64,000 bases of DNA, taken from Dugong dugon. Lineage: Eukaryota > Chordata > Mammalia > Sirenia > Dugongidae. Of the stretch, positions 24,013 to 37,958 are shown piece by piece. The stretch spans positions 31,947,465 to 32,011,464 of the forward strand of contig CM057464.1 of the NCBI GenBank assembly GCA_030035585.1, given 5' to 3'. Under the pieces are notes generated by a model that was given only the letters and a program-made list of their open reading frames with translations, searched no databases and was not told the origin of the DNA. Numbering within the stretch: position 1 is the stretch's first letter; each line of letters starts with the position of its first letter. The position numbers were made by a program, and so were the translations under genes.

Positions 24013-26015
24013 TATTTTTCTTTTAACTCTTTTTTTTTTTAGCTTTAAGAAGTTTTTTAACTCTCTGATACATCAGGCTAATATTAGATCATGAAGATTA
24101 ATAGCAAGGTAGAATACATGGTACTGAAATTATAATAGACAAAATATGAGAGGGAAGAAATGGAATTGCAGCAATGGGACCAAGATGAGGGCACCATGGC
24201 CTACAGAAAATGCAGAAGTGGTTGCTTGAGAAGCTAAGGACAAACCAGAAGGGAAGAGCCAGTCTAGGCTGAATAGCAGAAATTATATCAGTAAGAAAAC
24301 TAAGTTCACAAAGAGTACGATGAAACCAAAAGGCTAGACCATTAAGAAAAGCTGAGTATGTATATATAGATACTGAAATTCAGGAGCAGAGGTAGATCTG
24401 AAATAAATTACATTAATGAGAATAAGGAAAACCAAAGACAGCCAGAAAAGTGAGCCATCAAGAGTCTCACTAATCTGAGCAGAATTTGAAGAACAACAGA
24501 AACCAAAGAACAAAGCCAAAATACAAAGGCTTGTGCAACAGTAGGAGCCAGAGGTTGCACATGTGTGAAAGTACAGGACTTTGTGGACCAGAGATCAGAA
24601 GACAAGCTCCAACATCAGGAGCACAGTCTCTGAGGCAGTTTTCCCATCTAAGTGCTCCTTCCAGAATTACACCAATGTTAATGCTTAGAGACTATAGTAC
24701 TTGCATGTGAAGGCAGGTATGGTTAAATCTTGCTGTGACACAGAGTCAAAGAAAATAGTGTTTGTCAGTTTATTTTTCTCATTAAACTATGAAGACAATG
24801 CATACTTAAATCTGATGATTATTGAGGAATTCCATTTATAGTCTAAATGACTCATCAAAACCTTCTTTGGTGATATATTGGATATTTAGTTATGTTATTT
24901 GGTCATAAATTAACATTTTTAACACAACAAATCATACATTCGCTCATCTACCAATATATTACTGATTATAATACAATTCAGGATATTCAGTTATATTCAT
25001 TGCCTCATATAAAATCTAACATAGATACAGCTAAGGTGCTATGTAAAGATATAAATATATATTTATAGTTATGCAGAACACATATATACCTACACAGAAT
25101 ATATTTGCACAAACATATCTGTGTTATATGAGTTATTATGCCCCTTTACCTACCACAATAAGCTCTCAGTATGTTGAGAGATATAGTCACATGTTTCTAC
25201 AATTCTTTCCTTCTTTTGGAGGGCCATTTCTTTTGTGTCTATCACCTAATTATAAATAACAATTGTGTTTTTAGATATCATGCCCAGTTCCAATTGACTA
25301 ACAGTAAAGAAAAACTGGTAAATGCCAATATCTTACTCTTAATTTAATTACCACTGTTCTAATAAACTGGAGAAACAGTAACGTTCAGCTCTCATTCAAA
25401 ATGATACAATCTCTCTCATTCATCAGGCTTTGCCCAGGATAATTTTTTGCTCATTTCAATCTTGAATTATGCTTATTTACCAGGTAACTAGCTACATTAT
25501 TCTTCTCCCCTAAAATCAGTTTCTCAGTACATTTTTTTCTAGTTGCAGGGGGAAAATATACCAAGATTTTATGACAACATGAAAATTGGAGCTGGTTGTG
25601 GCAGTCTTTGCAGTCATATCTTTTTAAAATTCTCACCTCAGAGACATTTAAAAAGTAAGAAATTAAAAATAAATATATTTAAAATAAGGGTATTAAAACA
25701 CTTTAGATAAAGAAGGATATTTACTTTCTAATACCCTTTATATTAAGAGGAAAATAAGGAAATACTTTTGTGAAACACTATTGGGACTTATTATTTTTTT
25801 TTTGTCCAACTGCAATAAAACTATTTTTACAAAGAATAAATCATGGTTTATCACATAACTATGGGAATGTTTATATTGCTCTGTAAAATGTCAAAAAAAT
25901 TCTGTTTTGTTGAATTTCAAAGAAGATTTTATCATCTTAAAATTGAAATACACTTGAATTTCCTGTCATATTCTATAATTCTGTTGATAACCACTATGAA
26001 CTCTAGACAAAACAC
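24013..26015. other. No gene or named repeat recognised
   Basis: AT-rich with scattered short frames (24334-24605 minus, 24486-24710 plus) that overlap on opposite strands and lack any signature. Confidence 0.5.
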
Positions 26016-26182
26016 TGAGATAGAAGATAGATAGATGGATATAAATAGACAGATAGATACATAGACAGACAGATATGGAGGGAGAGAAGGAGGAAGAGGG
26101 AAAGAGAGTGAAGGAGCAAGAGAAGAAGAAAGAGAGACAGAAAAAAAGAAAGATAAAGACAGACAGACAAGCAAAAACCTAC
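26016..26182 (+). repeat. GATA/GACA tetranucleotide and polypurine tract
   Basis: Interrupted (GATA)n/(GACA)n at 26020-26075, then GA/GGA/GAAA-rich purine sequence to about 26160, then (GACA)n again. The minus-strand 147-codon frame over this tract is low-complexity Leu/Ser and not a gene. Confidence 0.85.
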
Positions 26183-26341
26183 CAGAACACAGTGGAGAGT
26201 GACACCAAAAGAAATGAGTTTCTGGAGAGAAGAGTGAACATTTGGAAGAAAGGACTGGAATAGGTAGAATTCCTGCATTGTATGCCTATTAGCTTGAGAG
26301 AAGATTGCAGTAATGCCGTGTTGACTGGTTAATAGTTTGAT

Positions 26342-26517
26342 ACCAAATACCAAAAACCCCCTGCCATTGAGTCGATCTCGACTCAGCAACCCCATTGGGT
26401 TTCCAAGGCTGTAAACCTTTATGGAAGCAGACTGCCATGGAACCACTGGTGATTTTGAACCGCCGATCTTTCAGTAAGTAGTCGAACATATTAACCAGTG
26501 CACCACCAGAAACCTCA
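26342..26517 (-). mobile_element. AfroSINE
   Basis: Reverse orientation: tail 'tgccattgagtcgatctcgac', then 'gggtttccaaggctgtaaac', and head 'ccagtgcaccaccagaaacc'. The body is shortened where 'actgccatggaaccactgg' replaces the usual 'gccacatctttctcc' stretch. Confidence 0.88.
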
Positions 26518-28090
26518 TATTTCTGGGCAATTATAGCCACTGGAAAGTTAGAGAGGAATCTCAGAAAGAAAAGAGCCGGCAAGGGGAGTTCAAGATTCAA
26601 TGTGTAAACTCTCTGAAAATTTCTGGTTGATCCCTGTGTGTGTGTGGCAGACAGCAAGCAACAGCTAAAGATTAAAGAACTGAACTGAGGAGAGGCGGGG
26701 CCAAGATGGAAGAGTAGGTAGATGCTTCCTGTGGTCCATCTTACAACAAAGACCAAAAAGACACGAGTGAATCGATTATATATGACAATCTAGAAGCCCT
26801 GAACATCAAAGGCAAAGTTGAGGAATTGGACGGACGGGCAAGGGGAAGGAGAGACGCTTCAGAAGCAGCAAGGAGTTGCCAGAACTGACCCAGTGGGAAC
26901 CAGCACCTTGCAGGCCAGACTGGCTGACATACGTGGTGAGGCAAACACTAGTGCTCGGGACGCGTTTTCCACATTGGGAGAGACCGAGCAGTGGAGAGTC
27001 TACTCACGCCTCCAGAACCAGGGAAAACTGGCACTCAAACGACAAAAGATAACTACATGCATCTAGCCTAACATGCAGATCACCCTCTTTGGGAAAAACC
27101 TCTCTCCCATTTACCTGCTCCCTCCCCACACTGCACGGGGTCCCAGGCCAGCTTCAGCCATTGCTGCGTTCCCTGGGCCAGAATTAGGATCCATCACGTG
27201 CCCTGAGCCATTCTCCCAGCCTTGGAGAGGGATCAAATTAACAAACAGGAATAAATAATTTGTCAGCTCCCCTAAACCAGGAACTTAGGGTAGGCACAGC
27301 TCCTTTGCCTAGGCACAGCTCCTTTGCCTAGGCACAGGCATAAGGTGTCCATAGATTTGAATGTCTTTGACCCCTGCATAGACCTGTAAGGGCTCATTTC
27401 AAAAGCATAGGCCCTCATTAGCACAGTACAACAGGGTATACACCCGAAGCCTAAATTCAAATGTATCAGCTATATGATGGAGTTGCAGGTTCATGACATT
27501 AGACACCGCTCTGCCCATTGAGCAGTGTCGTCACCTACCCACACCAGGGGCCTCAGGATTGGTGGCTCCACCTGTGCCACTTAGCCACCCACAACAGGCA
27601 TCCAAGAATAAGTGATGCCTCCCAGTCCTTATATACAACAGCACTGGGTGCCCATAGTCTGGCTGCAAAATCCACCCACCTAAGCGCTCTAGGGAACAGG
27701 GACACGCTTTACACCCAGACACTCAGGGGCAGCCATGAGCCCCCTGCCTTGATCAGCACATGACCCCTTACTGCAGCCAGATACCTGTGCCTACACCAAT
27801 CACCCCTAACTGCCAAGGACTATAGGTGAGAGCATGTACCACACATTTGGTGACCGACTACCTGGACACCTGACCTGAATCCATACAAGAAAAGTAAACA
27901 GACTCCTGGGCTTACATACCTAGTAACAGCTCTAACCACCTGGTGACAGGACATTAGAGCTTCAAAGATGCAAATAAACAAACTAGCTCACACAAGCAGC
28001 CAATTTGGGTATATCAAAAAAAAGAAAAGCAAAACAAGAAGCTAGGACACAGTAGGTAAACATAAAATAAATAAATATAATAACTTATTG

Positions 28091-29058
28091 ATGGCCCAGA
28101 GACAACAGTCGATACCAAATCACATAAAGAAGCAGACCATGATGGCTTCAGCAAGCTCCCAAATCAAAGAATAAACAAATTTAACAGAGGAAGAGAACTT
28201 CTTGGAATTACCAGAGGTAGAATACAAAAGATTAATATACAGAACTCTTCAAGAGATCAGGAAGGAGATCAAACTAAATGCAGAACAAGCTAAGGAACAA
28301 GTAGACGAAGCAATAGAGGAATTTAAGAAGATTACAGAAGAGCATAATGACAAATTTAATAGGCCACAAGAATCCATAGAGAGCCAACAAACAGAAATTC
28401 AGAAGATTAACAATAAAATTTCAGAATTAGACAACCCAATAAAGATTTAAGACAAAGCACGTGATACCAATTATCTGAAAAAATAAGATAAAAGAATTTA
28501 AAAAAATAAAGAAACCCTAAGAAATAAGTGGGACTATATCAAGAGGAACAACCTGCGAGTGACTGGAGTACCAGAACAGAGAGGATAACAGAAAATACAG
28601 AGAGACTTGTTGAAGATTTGTTGACAGAAACCTTCTCTGATATCATGAAAGATGAGAAGATATCTATCCAAGATGCTCATTGAACCCCACATAAGGCAGA
28701 TGGCAAAAGAAAGTCAGCAAGACATATTATAATCAAACTTGCCAAAACCAAAGACAAAGAGAGAATTTTAAGAGTGGCTAGGGATAAAAGAAAAGTCATC
28801 TATAAAGGAGAGTTAATTAGAATAAGCTCAGACTACTCAGCAGAAACCATGCAGGCAAGAAGGCAATGGGATGACACATATAAACACTTGAAGGAAAACA
28901 ACTGTCAGCCAAAAATTATATATCCAGAAAAACTGTCTCTCAAATATGATGGCGAAATTAGGGCATTTCCAGATATACAGAAGTTTAGAGAATTTGCAAA
29001 AACCAAACCAAAATTACAAGAAATACTAAAGGGAGTCCTATGGTTAGATAATCAATGA
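28091..29058 (+). pseudogene. L1 ORF1 remnant
   Basis: It begins MAQRQQSIPNHIKKQ at 28091 and hits an in-frame stop about 27 codons in. The coiled-coil region at 28202-28450 includes EIRKEIKLNAEQAKEQVDEA and EIQKINNKISELDN. The RRM-like region (about 28500-28770) is frameshifted. The C-terminal domain at 28774-29058 shows ETMQARRQWDDTYKHLKENN then QPKIIYPEKLSLKYDGE and ends ILKGVLWLDNQ. It is non-functional. Confidence 0.85.
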
Positions 29059-29494
29059 CATCAGATAACAATGCAAGACTAGAACACAGGACAGAGCTAC
29101 CAGATATTGACTCAGATAGGGAAGTCAAAAATACATCATGGCTAAAACATTGAAAATAGGGAAACAGAGATATCAATATGCAAAAAAGGACTACATTAAA
29201 ACAACAAAGAGGGACTTAAAAAATACAGACATTGATTTTTCATATGGAGAGGAAGTCAAGGTGATATAAAGTAATAAAAGACTGGTATAAACTTAGAAAA
29301 ACAGGGGTAAATATTAAGGTAACCACAAAGGAATCTAACAATCCTACAAATCAAAATTTAAAAAGTAGCCAGCAAACACAAAATCTACAACAATCAAAAA
29401 GATGGAAAGAAAAAAACATAAAGAAAAACGACTCAATATGTAAAATTAAGGTGAACAAAGAAACTGTGAGCAACACACAAAAAGAGACATGAGG

Positions 29495-32400
29495 ATGACA
29501 GCACTAAACGCATACCTATCAATAATTACACTGAATGTAAATGGACGTAATGCACCAATAAAGAGACAGAGAGTGGCACATTGGATAAAAAAAGGCACGA
29601 TCCATCCATAAGCTGCCTACAAGACACACACCTTAGACTTAAAGACACAAACAGGCTAAAACTCAAAGGATGGGAAAAAATATGTCAAGCAAACAACACT
29701 CAAAAAAGAGCAGGAGTGGCAACATTAATCTGACAAAATGGACTTTAAAGTAAAATCCACCACAAAGGATAAGGAAGGGCACTATAAAATGATTGAAGGG
29801 TCAATACACCAAGAGGAAATAACTATAATAAATATTTATGCACCCAACAACAGGGCTCCAACATACATAAAACAAACTCTAACAGCACTGAAAAGAGAGA
29901 TACACAGCTCCACAACAGTAGTAGGAGACTTCAACTCATCACTTTCGGTGAAGGACAGAACATCCAGAAAGAATCTCAGCAAAGACGCGGAAGAGCTAAA
30001 TGCTACAATCAACTAACTTGACGTCATAGACATATACCAAACACTCCAACCAACAGCAACCAAGTATACTTTCTTTTCCAATGCACATAGAACATTCTCC
30101 AGAATAGACCACATATTAGGTCATAAAGCAAGCCTTAACAGAATCCAAATCATCAAAATATTACAAAGCATCTTTTCTGACCTTAAAGCCATAAAAGTAG
30201 AAATCAATAACAGAAAAAGCAAGGAAAAAAAAAATCAAATACATGGAAACAGAACAACACCTTGCTCAAAAACTATTGGGTTATAGAAGAAATTAAGGAT
30301 GGAATAAAGAAATTCATAAAATCAAATGAGAATGAAAACACATCCTACCAGAACCTTTGGGACGAGCAAAAGCAGTGCTCAGAGGTCACTTTATAGCAAT
30401 AAATGCACACATCCAAAAAGGAGAAAGGGCCATAATCAAAACATTAACCCTACAACTGGAACACGTAGAAAGAGTACAGCAAAAGAAGCACACAGGCTCC
30501 AGAAGGAAGAAAATAATAAGAATTAGAGCAAAATTAAATGAAATAGAGAATAGAAAAATAATCAAAAGAGTTAACAAGACCAAAAACTGGTTCTTTGAAA
30601 AGTTCAATAAAACTGATAAACTATTGGCCATACTGACAAAAGAAAAACAGGAGAGGAAGCAGATACCCCACATGAGAAATGAGATGGGTGATATCACAAC
30701 AGACCAAACTTAAATTAAAATTATAACAGATTACTATGAAAATATGCACTCTGTTGAAAACCTAGAGGAAATGGACAAATTTCTAGAAAGTCACTACCTA
30801 ACTAAATTAACACAAATAGAGGTAAAACAACTACAAAAACCCATAAAAAAGGAGATTGAAAAGGTTATTAAAAAAACTCCCAACAAAAAACAGCCCTGGC
30901 CCAGATGACTTCACTGGAGAATTCTACCAAACTTTCAGACAAGAGATAACACCACTTCTACTAAAGGTATTTCAGAGCATAGAAAAGAATGGAATACTCC
31001 CAAACTCATTCTATAAAGCCAGCATAATCCTGATACCAAAATGAGGTAAAGACACCACAAAAAAACAAAATTACAGACCAATATCCCTCATGAACATTGA
31101 TGCAAAAATCCTCAGCAAACTTCTAGCCAACAGAATTCAGCAACATAACAAAAATTAATTGACCATGACCAAGTGGGATTTATACCAGTTATGCAGGGAT
31201 GGTTCAACATTAGAAAAACAATCAATGTAATCCATCACATAAATAAAACAAAAGACAGTAACCACATGATCTTGTCAATCGAGGCAGAAAAGACAGTCAA
31301 TAAAGACCAACATCCATTCATGATAAAAACTCTCAATAAAATAGGAATAGAAGGGAAATTCCTCAGTATAATTAAGGGCATTTATACAAAGCCAACAGCC
31401 AACATCATCCTAAATAGAGAGACTTTGAAAGCATTCCCCTTGAGAACAGGAACCAGACAAGGATACCCTCTATCACCACTATTATTCAACATTGTGCTGG
31501 AGGTCTTAGCCAGAGCAATTAGGCTAGAAAAAGAAATAAAGGGCATCCAAATCAGTAGGGAAAAAGTCAAAGTATCTCTATTTGCAGATGATTTCATCTT
31601 ATACACAGAAAACCCCAAACAGTCCACAAGAAAACTACTGGAACTAATGGAAAATTTCAGCGAAGTTTCAGGATACAAGATAAACATACAAAAATCAGTT
31701 GGATTCCTTTACACCAAGAGAGAGAACCTTGAAGAGGAAATTACCAAATCAATATCATTTACAGTAGCCCCCAAGAAGATAAAATACTTAGGAATAAATC
31801 TAACCAGAGACGTAAAAGATCTATACAGAGAAAACTAAAAGATACCACTGCAAGAAACTAAAAGAGACCTGCATAAGTGGAAAAACATACCTTGCTCATG
31901 GATAACTAGACCCAACATAGTATCAATTCTACCCAAAGCAATCTACAGATACAATGCAATCCCGATCCAAATTCCAGCAGCATTTTTTAATGAGATGGAG
32001 AAACAAAGCAACAACTTTGTATGGAAAGGGAAGAGTCCACGAATAAATAAAGCATTACTCAAGAAGAAGAACTAACTGGGAGGGCTCACACTACCTGATT
32101 TTAGAACCTATTATACTGTCACGGTAATCAAAATAGCCTGGTACTGGTGCAACAACAGATACACAGACCAATGGAACAGAATTGAGAATCCATATATAAG
32201 CTCTTCCACCAATGAGCAGCTAATATTTGACAAAGGCCCAAAGTCCATTAATTGGGGAAAAGACAGTCTCTTTAACAAATGATGCTGGCATAACTGGAGA
32301 TCCATCTGCAAAAAACTGAAACAAGACTCATACCTCACACCATGTAAACAAACTAACTCAAAATGGATCAAAGACTTAAATATAAAAGTGAAAATGATAA

Positions 32401-33305
32401 AGATCATGGAACAAAAAATAGGGACAACACTAGGAGCCCTAATACATGGCATAAACACAATACGAACCATAAGTAACAACGCACAAGCACCAGAAGAGAG
32501 AGTAGATAAATGGGAGCTCCTAAAAATCAAACACTTATGCTCATCAAAAGACTTCACCAAAAGAGTAAAAAGACAACCTACAGACTGGGAAAAAAATTTT
32601 GGCTATGAAAAATCCAATCAGCATCTAATCTCTAAAATCTACAAGATACTGCAAAACCTCAGCAACAAAAAGACAAATAAACCAATTAAAAAATGGGCAA
32701 AGAATATGAACAGGCACTTCACCAGAGAGGATATTCAGGTGGCTAACAGACACATGAAGAAATGCTCACGATAATCAGCCATTAGAGAAATGCAGATCAA
32801 AACTACAATGAGATATCATCTCACCCCAACAAGGCTAGCATTAATCCAAAAAACACAAAATAATAAATTCTGGAGAGGTTGTGGAGAGACTGGAACACTC
32901 ATACACTGTTGGTGGGAATGTAAAGTGGTACAACCACTTTGGAAATCCCTTTGGCGCTTCCTTAAAAAGCTAGAAATAGAAGTATCATACAATCCAGCTG
33001 TCACGCTCCTTGGAATATATCCTAGAGAAATAAGAGCCGTCACACGAATAGATATATGCACACCCATGTTCACTGCAGCACTGTTCACAATTGCAAAAAG
33101 ATGGAAGCAACCTAGGTGCCCATCAATGGACGAATGGATAAACAAATCACGGTTATATATCCATACAATGGAATATTACACAATGATAAAGAACAATGAT
33201 GAATCTGTGAAACATCCTATAACATGGTGGAATCTGGAACTTATTATGCTAAGTGAATTTAGTCCATCACAGAAGGACAAATATTGTATAAGACCACAAT
33301 TATAA
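29495..33305 (+). pseudogene. L1 ORF2 remnant
   Basis: It starts MTALNAYLSIITLNVNGRNA at 29495 (endonuclease domain). Endonuclease pieces at 29738-30016 include INIYAPNNRAP and VVGDFNSSLSVKDR. The linker is at 30357-30713 and the RT N-terminal region at 30856-31044 ([14 protein letters not shown]). The longest piece, 31173-31838 (221 codons), has [20 protein letters not shown], motif A as [10 protein letters not shown] (altered), [20 protein letters not shown] and an intact [10 protein letters not shown]. The Cys-rich C-terminus lies at 32790-33305 ([16 protein letters not shown]). Multiple frameshifts and stops disable it. Confidence 0.9.
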
Positions 33306-34320
33306 GAACTCAAGAAAAGGTTAAAACACAGAAGAAAACATTCTTTGATGGTTACAGGGGTGGGGAGAGAGGATGAGGGTTATTCACTAACTAGATAGTA
33401 GATAAGAATCATCTTAGACGAAGGGAAGGCCAGCACACTCTGCAGGGGAATTCAGCACAACTGGAGTAAATCAAAGCTAAGACGTTTCCTGAATGCAATC
33501 AAATACTTCGAGAGACAGAGTAGCAAAGGTAGGGGTCTGGGGATCATGCTTTCTGGGGTCATCTAGGTCAATTGGCATAACAAAGCTTATTAAGAAAATG
33601 TTCTGCATCCTACTTTGGTGTTTGGGGTCTTAAAACCTTGCAAGTGGCCATCTAAGATGCATCAATTTGTCCAAACCACCTGGAGTAAAGGAGAATGAAG
33701 AAAACCAAAGATGCAAGAAAAGTATTAGCCCAAGAGACAGAATGGGCCACATAAACCAGAGACTTCATCAGCATGAGACCAGCAGAACTAGATGGTGCCT
33801 GCCTACCCCCAATGAACATCCTGGCAGGGAACACAACAGAGAGTCCTGGATGGAGCAGCAGAAGGATGGGGTGCAGAACTCAAAATCTAGTAAGAAGACC
33901 AGACTTAATGGTCTGTCTGATAGTGGAGGTACCCCGGAAAGCATGGTCCCTGGACTCTCGATCAGCCCAGAACTAAAACAATTTCTGAGGCCAACTCTTC
34001 AGACAGGGATTGGACTGGACTGTGGGACATAAAGTGATACTCATGAAGATTGTGACTCTTAGTCAAGGAGATACAAGAGACCAAAGGGGCAGCTTCTGTG
34101 CAGAGGTGAGATGGGAAGGCAGAGAGGGTTAGGAGCTGGTTGAATGGTCATGGGGAATCAGGGGCGGAAAGGAGGAGGAGTGTGCTGTCACAGAATGGGG
34201 TGAGCAGTTAGGGTCATATAACAATGTATGTATAAAATTTTGTATGGGAGACTAACTTGAAATGTATACTTCATTTAACTACAACAATTAAAAAAAAAAA
34301 ACAAAACTTGCAACAAAAAA

Positions 34321-35583
34321 AAGTCCTGGAAAATGGAGGACATTATGCTGAGTGAAATAAGTCAATCACAAAAGGACAAATATTGTATGAGACCTGTACT
34401 GTAAAAACTCATGAAAATGTTTACACAAAAAAAGGAAACAATCTTTATTGGTTCCCAGGGATGGGGGGGGGACTAAATAGACAATAGATAAGTGGTAATT
34501 TTGGTGATGGGTAACAGTACACAATACTGGGAAAGCCAGCACAGCTTGTACAAGGAAAGATCATGGAAGCTCCATAGACACTTCCAAACTCCCTGAGGGA
34601 CAAAATTGTTGGGCGGAGGCTGTGAGGACCATGGTACTGGGGAACATCTAGCTCAACTGACATAACACAGTTTATAAATACAATGTTCTACATTCTACCT
34701 TGTTGAGTAGCGTTTAGGGTCTTAAAAGCCTGTGAGCAGCCATCTAAGATACTCCACTTGGTCTCAGCCCTTCGGGAGCAAGGGAGAATGAAGGGAACAG
34801 GCTATAAGGAAAAGATTAGTCCAAAGGAATAATAGACCACAGATACCACAGCCTCCACCAGACTGAGTCCAGTACAGCTAGATGGTGCCTGGCTACCACC
34901 GCTGACTGCTCTGACAGGGATGACAACAGAGAGTCCTGGAGAGAGCTGGAGAAGGATGTAGAACAAAATTCTAACACACACAAAAAAGACAACAACACAC
35001 AAAAAAGACAAGATTTACTGGCCTGAAAGAGACTGGAGAAACCCTGAGAGTATGGTCCCTAGACACCCTTTTAGCTCAGTGGTGAAGTCATTTCTGAGGT
35101 TCACCATTCAGCTGGGACTAATGAGGCACAGCAGTCCAGAGACAAGGACTAGAAGGCAGAAGGGGACAGGAAAGCTGGTGATAGGGAACCCAAGGTTGAG
35201 TAAGGACAGTGATTGACATGTAGTGGGGTTGTTAACCATTGTCATAGGGCAACATGCGTACTAACTGTTTAATGAGGAACTATTTTGTTCTGTAAACTTT
35301 CATCTAAAGTGAGAATAGCAGAATAACTGGAAGAAAGTAATTGATGTCACTGAACTGTGCATGTAGAAATTTTTGAAATGGTGTATCTTTGGCTATGTAT
35401 ATTTTCATCAAAAAAAAAAAAAAAGGTTGAGAAGGGTGAGGGCTGACATGTCGTGGGGTTGTTAACCAATGTCATAAAACAATATGTGTACTGACTGTTT
35501 AATGAGAAACTATTTGTTCTGTAAACCTTCACCTAAAGTACAATAAAAGGAAAAAAACTGAAATAAAAAAAATTAAAAAAAAA
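34321..35583 (+). mobile_element. L1 3' end with duplicated chimeric tail (middle segment)
   Basis: It begins within the last ORF2 codons ('acattatgctgagtgaaat', 'caaatattgtatgagacctg'), followed by a 3'UTR that matches the minus-strand L1 at 44.3 kb. Its tail occurs twice (about 35170-35300 and 35426-35570), separated by a 125-bp insert ending in a poly-A run at 35410-35424. It ends in an A-rich tail at 35560-35584. Confidence 0.85.
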
Positions 35584-37958
35584 ACCGCTGTTTTCACTGG
35601 AGAATTCTACCAAACTTTCAGAGAAGAGTTAACACCACTACTGCTAAAGTTATTTCAGAGTATAGAAAAGGATGGAATATTTCCAAACTCATTCTATGAA
35701 ACCAGCATAATGTTGATACCAAAACCAGGCAAAGACACCACAAAAAAATGAAAATTATAGACCAGTAACCCTCAAGAACATTGATGCAAAAATCTTCAAC
35801 AAAATTCTAGCTAATAGAATTCAACAACATATCAAAAAAATAATTCACTTGACCAAGTGGGATTCATATCAGTTATGCAGGGATGGTTCAATATTAGAAA
35901 AACAATCAATGTAATCCATCACATAAACAAAACAAAAGACAAGAACCACATGATCTTATCAATTGATGCAGAAAAAGCATTTGACAAAGTCCAACACCCA
36001 TTCATGATAAAAACTCTCAACAAAATAGGAATAGAAAGGAAATTCTTCAACATAATAAAGGACATTTATACAAAGCTAACAGCCAACATCATCCTAAATG
36101 GAGAGAGTCTGAAAGCATTCCCCTCGAGAATGGGAACCAGACAAGGATGCCCTTTATCACCACTCTTATTCAACATTGTGATAGATGTCCTAGCCAGAGC
36201 AATTAGGCTATAAAAAGAAATAAAGGACATCCAAATTTGTATGCAAGAAGTAAAAGTATCTCTATTTGCAGATGATATGATTTTATACACACAAAAGCCC
36301 AAAGAATCCACAAGAAAACTACTGGAACTAATAGAAGATTTCAGCAAAGTATCAGGATACAAGATAAACTTACACAAATCAGTTAGATTCCTCTATACCA
36401 ACAAAGAGACCTTCCAAGAGGAAATCACCAAATCAATACCATTTACGATAGCCCCCAAGAAGATGAAATACTTAGGAATATATCTAACCAGAGACATAAA
36501 AGACCTATACAAAGAAAACTACAAGACAATAATGCAAGAAACCAAGAGAGACCTACATAAGTGGAATAACATACCTTGCTCATGGATAGGAAGACTCAAC
36601 ATTGTGAAAACATAAATTCCACCCACAGCGATCTATAGATACAATGCAATCCCAATTCAAATTCCAATGACATTTTTAATGAGATGGAGAAACAAATCAC
36701 CAACTTCATACGGAAAGGGAAGAGGCCCAAGATAAGTAAAGCATTACTGAAGAAGAAGAACAAAGTGGGAGGTCTCACACTACCTGATTTTAGAGCCTAT
36801 TATACCACCACTGTAGTCAAAACAGCCTGGTACTTGTACAACAACAGACCAGTGGAACAGAATGGAGAATCCAGATGTAAATTCATCCATCTATGAGCAG
36901 CTGATATTTGACAAAGGCCCAAAGTCCATTAAACGGGGGAAAAGACACTTTCTTTAACAAATGATGCCGGCAAAAAATTTAAACAAGACCCATACCTCAC
37001 ACTACACACAAAAACTAACTCCAAATGGATTAAAGACCTAAATATAAAATTGAAAATGATAAAGATCATGAAAGAAAAAATAGTGACAATGCTAGAAGCC
37101 CTAATACATGGCATAAACAGAATACAAAGCATTACTATCAACGCACAAACACCAGAAGAGAAACCAGATAACTGAGAGCTCCTAAAAATCAAACATTTAC
37201 GCTCATCAAAAGACTTCACCAAAAGAGTAAAAAGACAACCTACGGAATGGCAAAAAAGTTTTGCCTACAACAAATCTGATCAGGGACTAATCTCCAAAAG
37301 CAACTAGATACTTCAAAACCTCAACAACAAAAGACAATCCAATTAAAAAATGGGCAAAGGATATGAACAGGCACTTCACCAAAGAAGACATTCAGGTGGC
37401 TAACAATACATAAGGAAATGCTCATGATCATTAGCCATTACAGAAATGCAAATCAAAACTACTATGAGATAACATCTCACCCAAACAAGGCTAGCATTAA
37501 TCCACAAATCACAAAATAATAAACGTTGGAGAGGTTGTGGAGAGACTGGAACACTTACACACTGTTGGTGGGAATGTAAAATGGTACAACAACTTTGGAA
37601 ATTGATTTGACGCTTCCTTAAAAAGCTAGAAATAGAAGTACTATACGATCCAACAGTCCCACTCCTTGGAATATATCCTAGAGAAATAAGAGCGGTCACA
37701 AGAATAGATATATGCACACCCATGTTCATTGTAGCACTGTTCACAATAGCAAAAAGATGAAAACCACCTAGGTGCCCATCAACAGATGCATGGATAAACA
37801 AATTATGGTAAAGTCACACAATGGCATACTACACAACAATAAAGAATAACAATGAATCCATGAAACATCTCATAACATAGATGAATCTGGAAGGTATTAT
37901 GCTGAGTGAAATTAGTCAGCTGCAAAAGGACAAATATTGTATAAAACCACTATTATAA
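35584..37958 (+). pseudogene. L1 ORF2 C-terminal remnant
   Basis: The frame at 35857-36213 reads [20 protein letters not shown], then motif [17 protein letters not shown] intact, then [20 protein letters not shown]. The frame at 36241-36615 has [16 protein letters not shown], so both catalytic Asp-containing motifs survive, but they lie in separate frames. A later piece (36684-36896) has [14 protein letters not shown]. The C-terminal Cys/His region near 37510-37600 is recognisable on translation. It is broken by stops and frameshifts. Confidence 0.85.

Larger units (their letters stand above)
26690..34320 (+). mobile_element. LINE-1 segment 1, full length
   Basis: 5'UTR 26690-28090 beginning GAGGCGGGGCCAAGATGGAAG, ORF1 28091-29058, inter-ORF spacer to 29494, ORF2 29495-33305, 3'UTR 33306-34290, and an A-rich tail. 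The 5'UTR is unlike those of the two minus-strand L1s and lacks their monomers. An imperfect 24-bp block ('aggcacagctcctttgcct') occurs twice around 27292-27332. Confidence 0.9.

Noticed and set aside
26003..26446. 147-codon minus frame over the GATA/GACA tract
   Set aside because: Low-complexity Leu/Ser translation of a microsatellite joined to an AfroSINE.
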